Assembly: GCF_003570995.1 (NCBI RefSeq)
Contig: NZ_QXIY01000033.1
Span: 1-64,000 of the forward strand
Reading direction: 5' to 3'
DNA length: 64,000 nt
DNA from: Candidatus Cryosericum septentrionale
GTDB lineage: Bacteria; Caldisericota; Caldisericia; Cryosericales; Cryosericaceae
Below the pieces are notes generated by a model. It was not told the DNA's origin. It saw only the letters and a program-made list of their open reading frames with translations, and made no database searches. Every line of letters begins with the position of its first letter. Position 1 is the stretch's first letter. Of the stretch, positions 16,346 through 23,966 are shown piece by piece. The translations under genes and the position numbers were made by a program.

Positions 16346-17650
16346 ATGATCTACGCCATTGCCTCGCTGTGCGACTGGTTTGGCGCCAAGCGCGTCGCCA
16401 TGCGGTTATTTGCTTCGGCTCCACGTTCAGACTATGGCGCATGGTGGGGGGCGGTCGGTCTCATGCAGACCGGCAGGGACGAGGAGGCACTGGGCCTCCT
16501 GACACGTATACGCGCCATTCATCCCGGATGGAAGCGCACCAAGCGGCTTCTGGCAACACTGTACCTTCGTCGCGACCCCGAGAAAGCCGTTCAGCTCTAT
16601 AGTCCTCCAATGGGCATCTGGGAAGAGGTCTTCCTGGGGGACCTGCTGTACTTCTTTCTTCACCGCGAGGACGAGGGGATACAATGGTGGCGTCAGGCAT
16701 ATGAGAGGGTGGACTGGAATACTGCCCGCGAACTGGACAATCCCGCGCGTCTCCTGCTCAAAAGGCTGTGTCGCATCACCAGCGACCCCGTGTTGCTCGA
16801 GCGGTTTGCGGAGCTGGACACCGACAACTTCCGCCAACAGGACATCGTCAACTATGTCGGCATCTTGGCATCGCGCGGCGAGATGGACAAGGCGAGGGAG
16901 ATGCTCGACCGTGGTTTCTACATCTATCGCGGGGACCCGATACTGACAGCGTGCTGGGAGAGGCTCGGATTTGGCCAGCTGCCTCCGTACAAGGTGAAGA
17001 CCTCGGGGACGGCGTCCGTCCGACACAACGTGTACACCGGGCTGCTCACCGAGGCGAGCGACCTCTCGTCGATCGTGGACAGGGTCCACCGGGAGTACCC
17101 GACGGGCGTCGTTACGATTGCCAGCAGTGTGATGACCATGTGCGAGGGGACGCTGATGTGGGTTGGCACGTTCAAGCCGTCACGCCTGGCGCGGTTCCTC
17201 GGTCCCTACACAGGGCACGGCGGTGGAAAGTTCATTCACTGGTACAGCTATCCGATGGAAGCAGCGTGGAAGGTTCAGGCATACATCGAGCTGGCAGGAA
17301 CTTTCCGCGTCCTTCTTGGGGCGGGCGCCACGGTACTGGGAAAGCTGCTCCATCGCAAGGGCTGGTTCTATGCGGTGGTTGGTCCCGTGGCCAAGGCGGT
17401 CGATAGCGACAAGGTGATGCCCTATGATGTGTGCCTCGTCCCCGGCCCACTCGACGTAGAGACGAGCATCGCCACCCTGGCACGCAAGGGGGCTCACGTG
17501 AGCGTCGTTGACGTCAATGATGTCTTTGGCGCTGAGATCGTTGCGTCGACCGAAGGCGTCGACGAGGACTGGCTCAGGCGGTCGCTGGAGGACAACCCGG
17601 CGGGCAACGACGACTCCATGACGCCCATCGTCGTGGTGATGCCGGAGTAG
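16346..17650 (+). CDS. TPR-like N-terminal region fused to CofE-like (F420-0:gamma-glutamyl ligase family) domain
   Basis: 434 aa, no signal peptide. Residues 1-220 are helical with TPR-like spacing (AWWGAVGLMQTGRDEEALGL, ILASRGEMDKAREMLDRG). Residues about 225-434 carry the pattern of the F420-0:glutamate ligase family: an opening DLSSIVDRVHREY, VVTIASSVMTMCEG, KPSRLARFLGP, KGWFYAVVGPVAKAVD, VDVNDVFGAEIV and the closing DNPAGNDDSMTPIVVV. Enzymes of that family add glutamate to coenzyme F420, but no F420 genes are nearby and the enzyme domain normally stands alone. The family call is by motif; the activity is not proven. Confidence 0.65.
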   Translation: MIYAIASLCDWFGAKRVAMRLFASAPRSDYGAWWGAVGLMQTGRDEEALGLLTRIRAIHPGWKRTKRLLATLYLRRDPEKAVQLYSPPMGIWEEVFLGDLLYFFLHREDEGIQWWRQAYERVDWNTARELDNPARLLLKRLCRITSDPVLLERFAELDTDNFRQQDIVNYVGILASRGEMDKAREMLDRGFYIYRGDPILTACWERLGFGQLPPYKVKTSGTASVRHNVYTGLLTEASDLSSIVDRVHREYPTGVVTIASSVMTMCEGTLMWVGTFKPSRLARFLGPYTGHGGGKFIHWYSYPMEAAWKVQAYIELAGTFRVLLGAGATVLGKLLHRKGWFYAVVGPVAKAVDSDKVMPYDVCLVPGPLDVETSIATLARKGAHVSVVDVNDVFGAEIVASTEGVDEDWLRRSLEDNPAGNDDSMTPIVVVMPE

Positions 17651-17675
17651 CCAGAAGGGAACGTATGCAATGAAA

Positions 17676-17703
17676 AAGGCGGGAGCAGTGATGCCCCCGC
17701 CTT
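17676..17703. terminator. Bidirectional hairpin between convergent genes
   Basis: AAGGCGGG and CCCGCCTT form an 8-bp stem around a 12-nt loop, with an A-run before and TTGT after, between the CofE-like gene and the convergent gene at 17.7-18.2 kb. Confidence 0.65.
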
Positions 17704-17725
17704 GTACATTTCCTGTGTCCTGAGG

Positions 17726-18232
17726 TCAGTTGGTGGCTGAGGTCTTCGGCAACACGCCGGCATAGACGATGAGCTGCGTCGCCTGTGTCGTCGTACCGTT
17801 GGATGAGACCGGCGTCACAACCAGGACCACGACCGAGTCTTTGGCATACCCCTCACTGACCGTCGTGTCACCGAAACTGTTGTTCTCGACATCACCTGCG
17901 AAACCTTGCTGGCGCAGCCACGCGTCGATGTTCACAGCTTCGTCCGAGGTCGCCGACTTGGCCATTATGACGACGCCCGAGAGGTTCAGCTGCGTCGGGT
18001 TGCCCTGGCCGGTGGCGACGTACCAGTCAAAGCTGTGCGGTACAGCCATGGAGAACTTGAGGCTGCTGTTTGTCTTCAGGTTGCTCAGGAGTTGCCGGGC
18101 GGGGGCAATGTCGGTTGTCGGAACCGGCGTTCCCTGCTGCTGACTCCCATGCCCGAGCATATACCATGCGACCCCGGCGGCCACGATCAGCACAGCCAGG
18201 AGAATGACCAGCACCTTGATTGCGATTTTCAT
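17726..18232 (-). CDS. Membrane-anchored hypothetical protein
   Basis: 168 aa. An N-terminal helix (IKVLVILLAVLIVAAGVAWY) serves as signal or anchor, then a Gln/Thr/Pro linker (SQQQGTPVPTT) and a roughly 125-residue extracytoplasmic domain with alternating strands ending in VVVLVVTPVSSNG and LIVYAGVLP. No family is recognised. It has its own promoter-like sequence upstream and shares a terminator with the convergent gene. Confidence 0.6.
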   Translation of the reverse strand: MKIAIKVLVILLAVLIVAAGVAWYMLGHGSQQQGTPVPTTDIAPARQLLSNLKTNSSLKFSMAVPHSFDWYVATGQGNPTQLNLSGVVIMAKSATSDEAVNIDAWLRQQGFAGDVENNSFGDTTVSEGYAKDSVVVLVVTPVSSNGTTTQATQLIVYAGVLPKTSATN

Positions 18233-18270
18233 TCAGCAAAACCCCCAGACTGTTGTCAAATAGATAGTTT

Positions 18271-18297
18271 ATTATACCACATTCGCCGTTGCTTCAA
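18271..18297 (-). promoter_or_regulatory. Extended -10 promoter for the 17.7-18.2 kb gene
   Basis: On the minus strand TGGTATAAT (a perfect -10 with the TGn extension) lies at 18279-18271, with TTGAAG 15 nt upstream at 18297-18292. The short spacer is tolerable for an extended -10 promoter. Confidence 0.45.
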
Positions 18298-18431
18298 CCT
18301 TGAAAAAGCGATGATGGTCCAATGACATTGACGTTGCCCAGGACGCGAAGGTTCCGCAGGGACATGTTGACGTTTTGTCCAGCCAGCCTAGCATGATTAG
18401 TACAGGTGTGTCGAAGGCGGAGGTATATCGC

Positions 18432-19091
18432 ATGCAGATCGAAATAGCGTGGCGTGACGAACGGGTCAACGTGTTTGCTCTGAGCGGCGTGAGCATGGGC
18501 ATACGACTGGAGCCACAGTTGTTCGTCTGCAAGAAGCGTCCCATCGGGCACCGTGGGCCGTTCGTCCTCGACCCGCGCAAGGGTCGCCCTCGGTTTCAGT
18601 TGTCGCAGCTCGGCGCCACAGCTCAGGAGACAGCCAATCGGACTGAGTATGTCCTGTCCTACGTGGCCGAAGTGAACAGCTACCTGCATATCCCTGTCAA
18701 CTACGACGTATTTGCGGGACTGTGCGCTGAGGGCTGGTTCTCGCTGTGGAACCCCTCGGCGCCGCTAGCCTACTTTGAAGATCTGCATGACGGTTACCTC
18801 GCGCTGATGCGGGTCTCACGACTTGATGCCGAGGTCCCGGAGCAACTGCTCGAGCATGGCAGGTCCGGTGCCAACTTTATCTACTACCTCGACCCACCCG
18901 TCACTGTGCAGAAGATGCACCCCATCCTCCACCCCGATGTGTATGAGCGCCGCAAGTGCGACCTCATGACCTTCCTGTCCGACCACAACTGGCTCCTCGG
19001 CGAGGAAGGTCCGACTGCGTCAAGGGAAGTGGAGACAGAAAGCCTGTTTGACGCGTCGGAGTCGTCCGAGAGACCTGCTCGAAGAAGATAG
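18432..19091 (+). CDS. Hypothetical protein paired with a putative nuclease
   Basis: 219 aa soluble protein that I do not recognise. ATG 18432 follows GGCGGAGG at 8-nt spacing; earlier in-frame starts lack a ribosome site. It opens with strand-rich MQIEIAWRDERVNVFALSG, contains aromatic-rich FAGLCAEGWFSLWNPSAP and NFIYYLDPPVTVQKMHPILH, and ends in an acidic then basic tail (ESLFDASESSERPARRR). It lies 12 bp before the nuclease-like gene in the same operon, which suggests a joint role. Confidence 0.6.
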   Translation: MQIEIAWRDERVNVFALSGVSMGIRLEPQLFVCKKRPIGHRGPFVLDPRKGRPRFQLSQLGATAQETANRTEYVLSYVAEVNSYLHIPVNYDVFAGLCAEGWFSLWNPSAPLAYFEDLHDGYLALMRVSRLDAEVPEQLLEHGRSGANFIYYLDPPVTVQKMHPILHPDVYERRKCDLMTFLSDHNWLLGEEGPTASREVETESLFDASESSERPARRR

Positions 19092-19103
19092 GAGAGGACC
19101 AAC

Positions 19104-19844
19104 ATGAAGCAGCACGAAGCCGTTATCGAGGCGATGGAGCGCGAGGGTGGATATGCGACACTTGGGCGACTCTATCAGGTTGTACCAACCATCACAGAGT
19201 GCGCATGGGGGACAAAGACGCCCTTCGCATCGATTCGCAGAATCGTGCAGGACCCGCGTTTCTTCTTCAGAATTCGTCCGGGCCTTTGGGCGCTGAACGA
19301 CTGTCGAGACCGTTTGCCCGAAAGCGTCTTGCCATCCGGGAAGACCCCTGTTGCCAAAGTGAGCGAGAACACTCATGCATACTACCAGGGGCTAATTGCC
19401 CAAGTCGGTGCTATGCGCCACATGGAGACTTTTGTGCCGTTGCAGGACAAGAATAAGCCGTTCATGCAACAAACCTTGGCCTCGGTCACAACTGTTCCGA
19501 CGATGTACAAGTTCACGTATGACGAGACGCTGAGAAAGGCTCAGACTGTGGACGTCGTGTGGTTCAACGAAAGGAAGATGCCTGAGACCTTCTTTGAGGT
19601 CGAGAACTCGACAGATATGCTGAATGCACTGTCAAAGTTCGTGCAGTTGCAGGACTTCGCAGCTGGCTTTTTCATTGTGGCTGACGCCTTGCGGAAGCGC
19701 GAATTCACGGACAAGGTAGCTTTGACAGCATTCGGTGACGTGCACAATCGAGTTCTGTTTGAAAGCTATGAACATGTCGCAGTTTTGCATGCGAAGCTAA
19801 CAGAGCTGGCCCTGCTCGAACAAGGCGAGGGCCAAACACTGTAA
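19104..19844 (+). CDS. Putative PD-(D/E)XK-type nuclease with N-terminal winged-helix-like domain
   Basis: 246 aa. The first 80 residues (EAMEREGGYATLGRLYQVV, then PFASIRRIVQD, FFRIRPGLWAL) match the HARE-HTH-like winged helix often fused to restriction endonucleases. In the second half, TVDVVWFNER followed by TFFEVENSTDML has the Asp...Glu-x-Glu/Asn arrangement and the strand-helix order of a PD-(D/E)XK core. Related proteins are standalone or restriction-associated nucleases. No methyltransferase adjoins; the only neighbour is an unknown gene 12 bp upstream. Nuclease activity is inferred from the motif, and the catalytic Lys is not certain. Confidence 0.55.
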   Translation: MKQHEAVIEAMEREGGYATLGRLYQVVPTITECAWGTKTPFASIRRIVQDPRFFFRIRPGLWALNDCRDRLPESVLPSGKTPVAKVSENTHAYYQGLIAQVGAMRHMETFVPLQDKNKPFMQQTLASVTTVPTMYKFTYDETLRKAQTVDVVWFNERKMPETFFEVENSTDMLNALSKFVQLQDFAAGFFIVADALRKREFTDKVALTAFGDVHNRVLFESYEHVAVLHAKLTELALLEQGEGQTL

Positions 19845-19962
19845 CACGCTGGCTGGCTTCTCCGCCTACCGACCTTCGGCTACGAGTGTATTAGGACGTT
19901 CATGGCAAGCTGCCGTGCCCCGCAACTTGTGGCTGCAGGGCACTTCGGGTCTCATCGTTGTG

Positions 19963-20358
19963 CTACTTGGCTGTGACTGTGATGGTTTTGGTCTGGGCAG
20001 GAAGAACACTTTCCCACGGGCGGGCGTAGGCCAGGGTAATTGTTGTCGTTCCCTTCCCGACAGCCTTGAACGTGAAGGTGTCCGTGCCGCCCCCTCCAAC
20101 AACCTGAGGATCGCGGGCTTCTGCCACATATGCGTTGTCGACGAACGCAACCACGTTCGTGTCCTTTGTCGTCTGGCTCCAATTGTACCCGGTGGTGGCG
20201 TTGGCGTCCAGTGAGATGGTGAACGTCTTCCCGACAGTCGTTTCGAACGTATCCCCGGTGATCTTGCCCCCTCCGGAAGCTCGGGTCAGCACAAGGGCGA
20301 CGATTACGGCGGCAACCGCCACCACAATCACGACGACAGCCAGTATTCTCTTCTTCAT
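19963..20358 (-). CDS. Chagasin/ICP-type (I42) cysteine protease inhibitor, membrane anchored
   Basis: 131 aa. The N-terminal helix (ILAVVVIVVAVAAVIVALVL) directs export. The domain carries the three chagasin loops in order: NATTGYNW (family NPTTGY-W), a Gly-rich loop VVGGGGTDTFTF and RPWE near the C-terminus. These loops plug the active-site cleft of papain-like proteases. No obvious target protease is encoded nearby, so the target may be secreted by the cell itself or by competitors. It is convergent with the nuclease gene. Confidence 0.8.
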   Translation of the reverse strand: MKKRILAVVVIVVAVAAVIVALVLTRASGGGKITGDTFETTVGKTFTISLDANATTGYNWSQTTKDTNVVAFVDNAYVAEARDPQVVGGGGTDTFTFKAVGKGTTTITLAYARPWESVLPAQTKTITVTAK

Positions 20359-20504
20359 GATCTCATCTCCTTGAACCAGTCGGTGTCTCCGACCGTCATC
20401 CCTAGGACGTATGGAGTGCCGACACGGTTCCCGGGGTTACCCGGCCGACTGTGGACTGTTGCCCAGCATCGCGTATCCTGATATAATACAAAAAGAGGTA
20501 TTCC

Positions 20505-20831
20505 ATGGCGACAAACGAGCTTCACGGTAAGCAGTCCCGGCTGGTCGACCTCATCACGGTCCAGCCGGGAGCAGTTGTCAGCAAGACGCTGATCGAGCGG
20601 CCAACGGGGACAGTTACGCTGTTCGCGTTTGACAAGGGGCAGAAGCTGAGTGAGCACACGGCCCCGTTTGACGCGCTCGTGGCAGTACTCCAGGGGAGCG
20701 TCGACATCATCCTTGACGGCGTGCACCACACCCTGACAGCGGGGGACGCCATCGTCATGCCGGGTGGTGTCGTTCACGCAGTGGATGCGCTGGAACCATG
20801 TATCTGGCTGCTGACGATGATCCGGTCCTGA
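20505..20831 (+). CDS. Small cupin-domain protein
   Basis: 108 aa single cupin barrel. Motif 1 is FDKGQKLSEHTAPFDALVAVLQG, with one His and a Glu, and motif 2 is GDAIVMPGGVVHAV with the C-terminal His, so a metal site is plausible. Such small cupins bind metals, sugars or small acids, and the substrate cannot be read from sequence. ATG 20505 lies behind AAAGAGG, with TATAAT-like sequence just upstream. Confidence 0.8.
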   Translation: MATNELHGKQSRLVDLITVQPGAVVSKTLIERPTGTVTLFAFDKGQKLSEHTAPFDALVAVLQGSVDIILDGVHHTLTAGDAIVMPGGVVHAVDALEPCIWLLTMIRS

Positions 20832-21029
20832 CACCTGGAGGGACACGCAAATCCCTTCGCGAGGTTATGGTCCCCGCCGTCTTTGCACGTCGATTCAACC
20901 CGAAAGTGCTTGCGAACTGATGATTCGACCGGTCAGTCGATGGCTGTGACCTGTGTGTTTTCGCACAATGGTGTACTATATTGAAGTAGTGACAATGGCC
21001 GGTGGGCCAACATCGATGGAGGTGTGCGC

Positions 21030-22922
21030 ATGGACGACAACGTCGCCAAGTTTCTGGAGGAACGGCTCGGCGGGGAGCAGTACGCGAAGCTCACCAAGAT
21101 CTCAAATGGGAAACTGTACGATTTCATTGCCCACTTCATCAAGTTGCTCGATCCAGCGAGTGTCTTCGTCTGTGATGACTCGACCGGGGATCTCTCCTAC
21201 ATTAGCGAGAAGGCCATCCACGATGGGGAGGAGCAGCGCCTGGCAATGAATGGCCATACGATTCACTTCGATTCGCCTCTCGATCAGGGTCGCGACAAAG
21301 AGCACACGAACATCCTGGTAGACCCGGGCGAAGAGATGGGTCCCGAGATTTCCACTCGCGACCGCACCGAGGGTCTCAAAGACATAGGCGAGGTCATGGA
21401 CGGCATTATGCGCGGACGTCAGATGCTGATCGTCTTTGCTACGCTGGGGCCGAACGGTTCCGAGTTCGCTATCCCCGCAGTTCAACTTACCGACAGCCCC
21501 TATGTCGCACATTCGGAGAAGCTGCTGTATCGGCCTGGCTATGAGGAGTTTATCCGCCAGGGTGAGCAGGCACACTTTTTCAAGTTCGTGCACTCCGAGG
21601 GCGAGCTGACCGAGAGCAAGACGACGAAGAACATAGACAAACGCCGTATCTACATCGACCTCAAGGACGATACTGTCTATAGCGCCAACACACAGTATGC
21701 CGGCAACACGCTGGGCATGAAGAAGATGGCCATGCGCCTTGCCATCCACCGCGGGTCGCAGGAGGGCTGGCTGTGCGAGCACATGCTGGTCATGGGCATC
21801 CACGGGCCTCATGGTCGCGTCACCTACTTCACGGGCGCGTTCCCCTCGATGTGTGGCAAGACCTCGACCGCTATGTTGGACGGCGAGAGCATCGTTGGCG
21901 ACGACATCGCCTATCTCCGTAAGATCGATGGTGTCGTGCGAGCAGTCAACTGCGAGCACGGCATGTTTGGTATCATCCTGGGTGTCAACAGCAAAGACGA
22001 CCCTATCCAGTGGAAGGCACTTCATGCGCCCGGTCATCAAGTCATTTTCAGCAACGTCCTCAGGACCGATGACGGCGGGGTATACTGGGAGGGCAAGGAC
22101 GCAGCGGTCCCTGAGCACGGTGTCAACTTCAAGGGCGAGTGGACCCCGGGCAAGCTCGACAAGGATGGCAAGCCCGTGCCCGCTTCTCACGCAAATGCCC
22201 GCTTCACGCTGGGACTGGGCATGCTTGAGAACCTGGACAAGAACGTGGACAATCCTGACGGTGTCGAGGTCAGCGCATATGTCTACGGCGGTCGCGATTC
22301 GGACACTTGGGTCCCAGTAGAGGAATCCATCGACTGGGCTCATGGCATCGTCGCCTTTGGCGCATCTATCGAGTCCGAAACGACAGCTGCGACCATTGGC
22401 AAGGCCGGCGTGCGTCAGCACAACCCGATGTCAAACCTGGACTTCCTATCCATCCCGCTGGGCAAGTACCTGCAGATCAACGTCGATTTCGCCAAGGGAG
22501 CCAAGTGGCTGCCAAAGATCTTCGGCGTCAACTACTTCCTCCAGAGCCGCCACGGCAAGTTTCTCAACGGCAAGAATGATAAGAAGGTCTGGTACAAATG
22601 GATGGAGCTGCGCTGCAACGGTGACGTCAAGGCCATCAAGACCGTAACGGGCTGGATCCCGGAGTACAAAGACCTTGCCCCGCTGTTCAAGGACATCATC
22701 GGTCGCGAGTACACGCACGAGGAGTACGAGGCCGAGTTCTCACTGCGCATCCCCGAGAACCTGAGCAAGATCGACCGCGTCATTGCAAGCTGGAAGAACA
22801 GCACGCACGACACGCCTGAGGTCCTGTTCACCGAGCTCGAGGCCCAGCGTGCACGTCTGCTGGAAGCACAGAAGACCTTCGGCGACGAGGTCAAGCCCTC
22901 GCAATGGAGTGTCATCGCCTAG
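21030..22922 (+). CDS. pckG: Phosphoenolpyruvate carboxykinase (GTP)
   Basis: 630 aa, longer than the ATP-type enzyme and typical of the GTP group. Interconverts oxaloacetate and PEP with GTP/GDP in gluconeogenesis or anaplerosis. The P-loop reads FPSMCGKTSTAML (family FPSACGKTNLAM) with the hyper-reactive Cys, followed by the metal-binding VGDDIAYLR; the PEP/oxaloacetate region NTQYAGNTLGMKK is also intact. ATG 21030 follows GGAGGT by 6 nt. A hairpin follows the stop. With a PPi-type PFK in the same genome, the cell's phosphoanhydride economy may be unusual. Confidence 0.95.
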   Translation: MDDNVAKFLEERLGGEQYAKLTKISNGKLYDFIAHFIKLLDPASVFVCDDSTGDLSYISEKAIHDGEEQRLAMNGHTIHFDSPLDQGRDKEHTNILVDPGEEMGPEISTRDRTEGLKDIGEVMDGIMRGRQMLIVFATLGPNGSEFAIPAVQLTDSPYVAHSEKLLYRPGYEEFIRQGEQAHFFKFVHSEGELTESKTTKNIDKRRIYIDLKDDTVYSANTQYAGNTLGMKKMAMRLAIHRGSQEGWLCEHMLVMGIHGPHGRVTYFTGAFPSMCGKTSTAMLDGESIVGDDIAYLRKIDGVVRAVNCEHGMFGIILGVNSKDDPIQWKALHAPGHQVIFSNVLRTDDGGVYWEGKDAAVPEHGVNFKGEWTPGKLDKDGKPVPASHANARFTLGLGMLENLDKNVDNPDGVEVSAYVYGGRDSDTWVPVEESIDWAHGIVAFGASIESETTAATIGKAGVRQHNPMSNLDFLSIPLGKYLQINVDFAKGAKWLPKIFGVNYFLQSRHGKFLNGKNDKKVWYKWMELRCNGDVKAIKTVTGWIPEYKDLAPLFKDIIGREYTHEEYEAEFSLRIPENLSKIDRVIASWKNSTHDTPEVLFTELEAQRARLLEAQKTFGDEVKPSQWSVIA

Positions 22923-22966
22923 CCCTGTAACATCAGGTACTTTGGGGACAGGCCACACTAGTGTTA

Positions 22967-22994
22967 CAGCGCCTCTCCATGTGGAGGGGCGCTG
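22967..22994 (+). terminator. Hairpin terminator after pckG
   Basis: CAGCGCCTCTCCA pairs with TGGAGGGGCGCTG (13 bp with one G-T wobble) around a very short loop, 45 bp after the pckG stop, followed by TCGTCATTT. Confidence 0.6.
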
Positions 22995-23112
22995 TCGTCA
23001 TTTCTGGCCGATTCCTCTTGCCTGAGGCGGACCGGCCTGTCAGCATCATCGGTGTTGACCCCGGGGCGTGCTGGTGCTAGATTGGCTCGAAGCGCACTGG
23101 TGGGAGGTTCGC

Positions 23113-23871
23113 ATGGAGTCGTCTTACACGGCACCATTTGCACAGGCATACAACCAACGATGGACCGGGTTTGTAACGCTGGTCGGGCCGAGGCTGCGGA
23201 CCTTGTACGAGGAGGTCTGTCCCCGGGGCGAGCGGTCGCTGCTCGACGTCTGCTGTGGCACTGGGCAGCTGGCGCTGCAGTTCCTGCAGGCGGGGTATGT
23301 CGTGACTGGTCTGGACAACTCGGAACCCATGCTAGCCCATGCGCGCATCAATTGCGCTTCGTTCGTATCCTCTGGCGAGGTCTCCCTTGTCCAGGGTGAC
23401 GCGGCCGACTTCTCGCTATCCTCGCGGTTTGGGCTTGCCGTGTCGACGTTCGACGCCCTCAACCACCTGTCCGGCATCGACAGCTTGCTGTCCTGTTTCG
23501 CCTGTGTGCACCAATGTCTGCTGCCTGGAGGCTTGTTTGTGTTTGACCTCAATACGGTGATGGGACTGCGACGCTGGAACAATGTGACCGTGGAGGACGC
23601 CCTGGATGCGATGGTTATCAACCGCGGCATGTACGACGAAGGCAAGCGTCAGGGGCGCATCAAGATCTCTGGATTTGTCCGGCAGGAGTCGGGCAGCTGG
23701 CTTCGCTTCGACGAGACATTCGTGGAAAACGCGTGGTCGGTGCGAGAGGTGACCACGGCGTTGCTGGAGGTCGGGTTCAGTGCGGTCTACCAGGCGCGTG
23801 CCGCAGACCTGACCGTACCTCTTGCCGACCCGGAGTCTGAGCCCCGCGTCTTCTTCGTCGCTCGGGTGTAA
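23113..23871 (+). CDS. SAM-dependent methyltransferase (class I)
   Basis: 252 aa. Rossmann motif I is LLDVCCGTGQLALQF, motif II region VVTGLDNSEPML and the post-acidic QGDAADF; the remainder follows the Methyltransf_25 pattern with LLPGGLFVFDLN. ATG 23113 lies behind GGAGG; a longer in-frame start at 23068 lacks a site. Small-molecule methylation is likely, but the substrate is not recognisable. It is convergent with ptsI and shares its terminator. Confidence 0.85.
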   Translation: MESSYTAPFAQAYNQRWTGFVTLVGPRLRTLYEEVCPRGERSLLDVCCGTGQLALQFLQAGYVVTGLDNSEPMLAHARINCASFVSSGEVSLVQGDAADFSLSSRFGLAVSTFDALNHLSGIDSLLSCFACVHQCLLPGGLFVFDLNTVMGLRRWNNVTVEDALDAMVINRGMYDEGKRQGRIKISGFVRQESGSWLRFDETFVENAWSVREVTTALLEVGFSAVYQARAADLTVPLADPESEPRVFFVARV

Positions 23872-23912
23872 CAGAAGTGGGGTCTTTCCCCATTGTTTCA
23901 CGGCAGTAGCAG

Positions 23913-23942
23913 AACCGGCCCCGCCTTTGAACGGGGCCGGTT
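23913..23942. terminator. Bidirectional terminator between methyltransferase gene and ptsI
   Basis: AACCGGCCCCG / CGGGGCCGGTT is a perfect 11-bp stem with an 8-nt loop, T-rich on both outer sides, located between the convergent stops. Confidence 0.75.
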
Positions 23943-23966
23943 GTTGTTCCACGAGAAAAGAGGCGG

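Noticed and set aside
21102-22421. 439-codon open frame on the minus strand
   Set aside because: It lies wholly antisense to pckG, has no family motif and no ribosome binding site; a GC-rich shadow frame.
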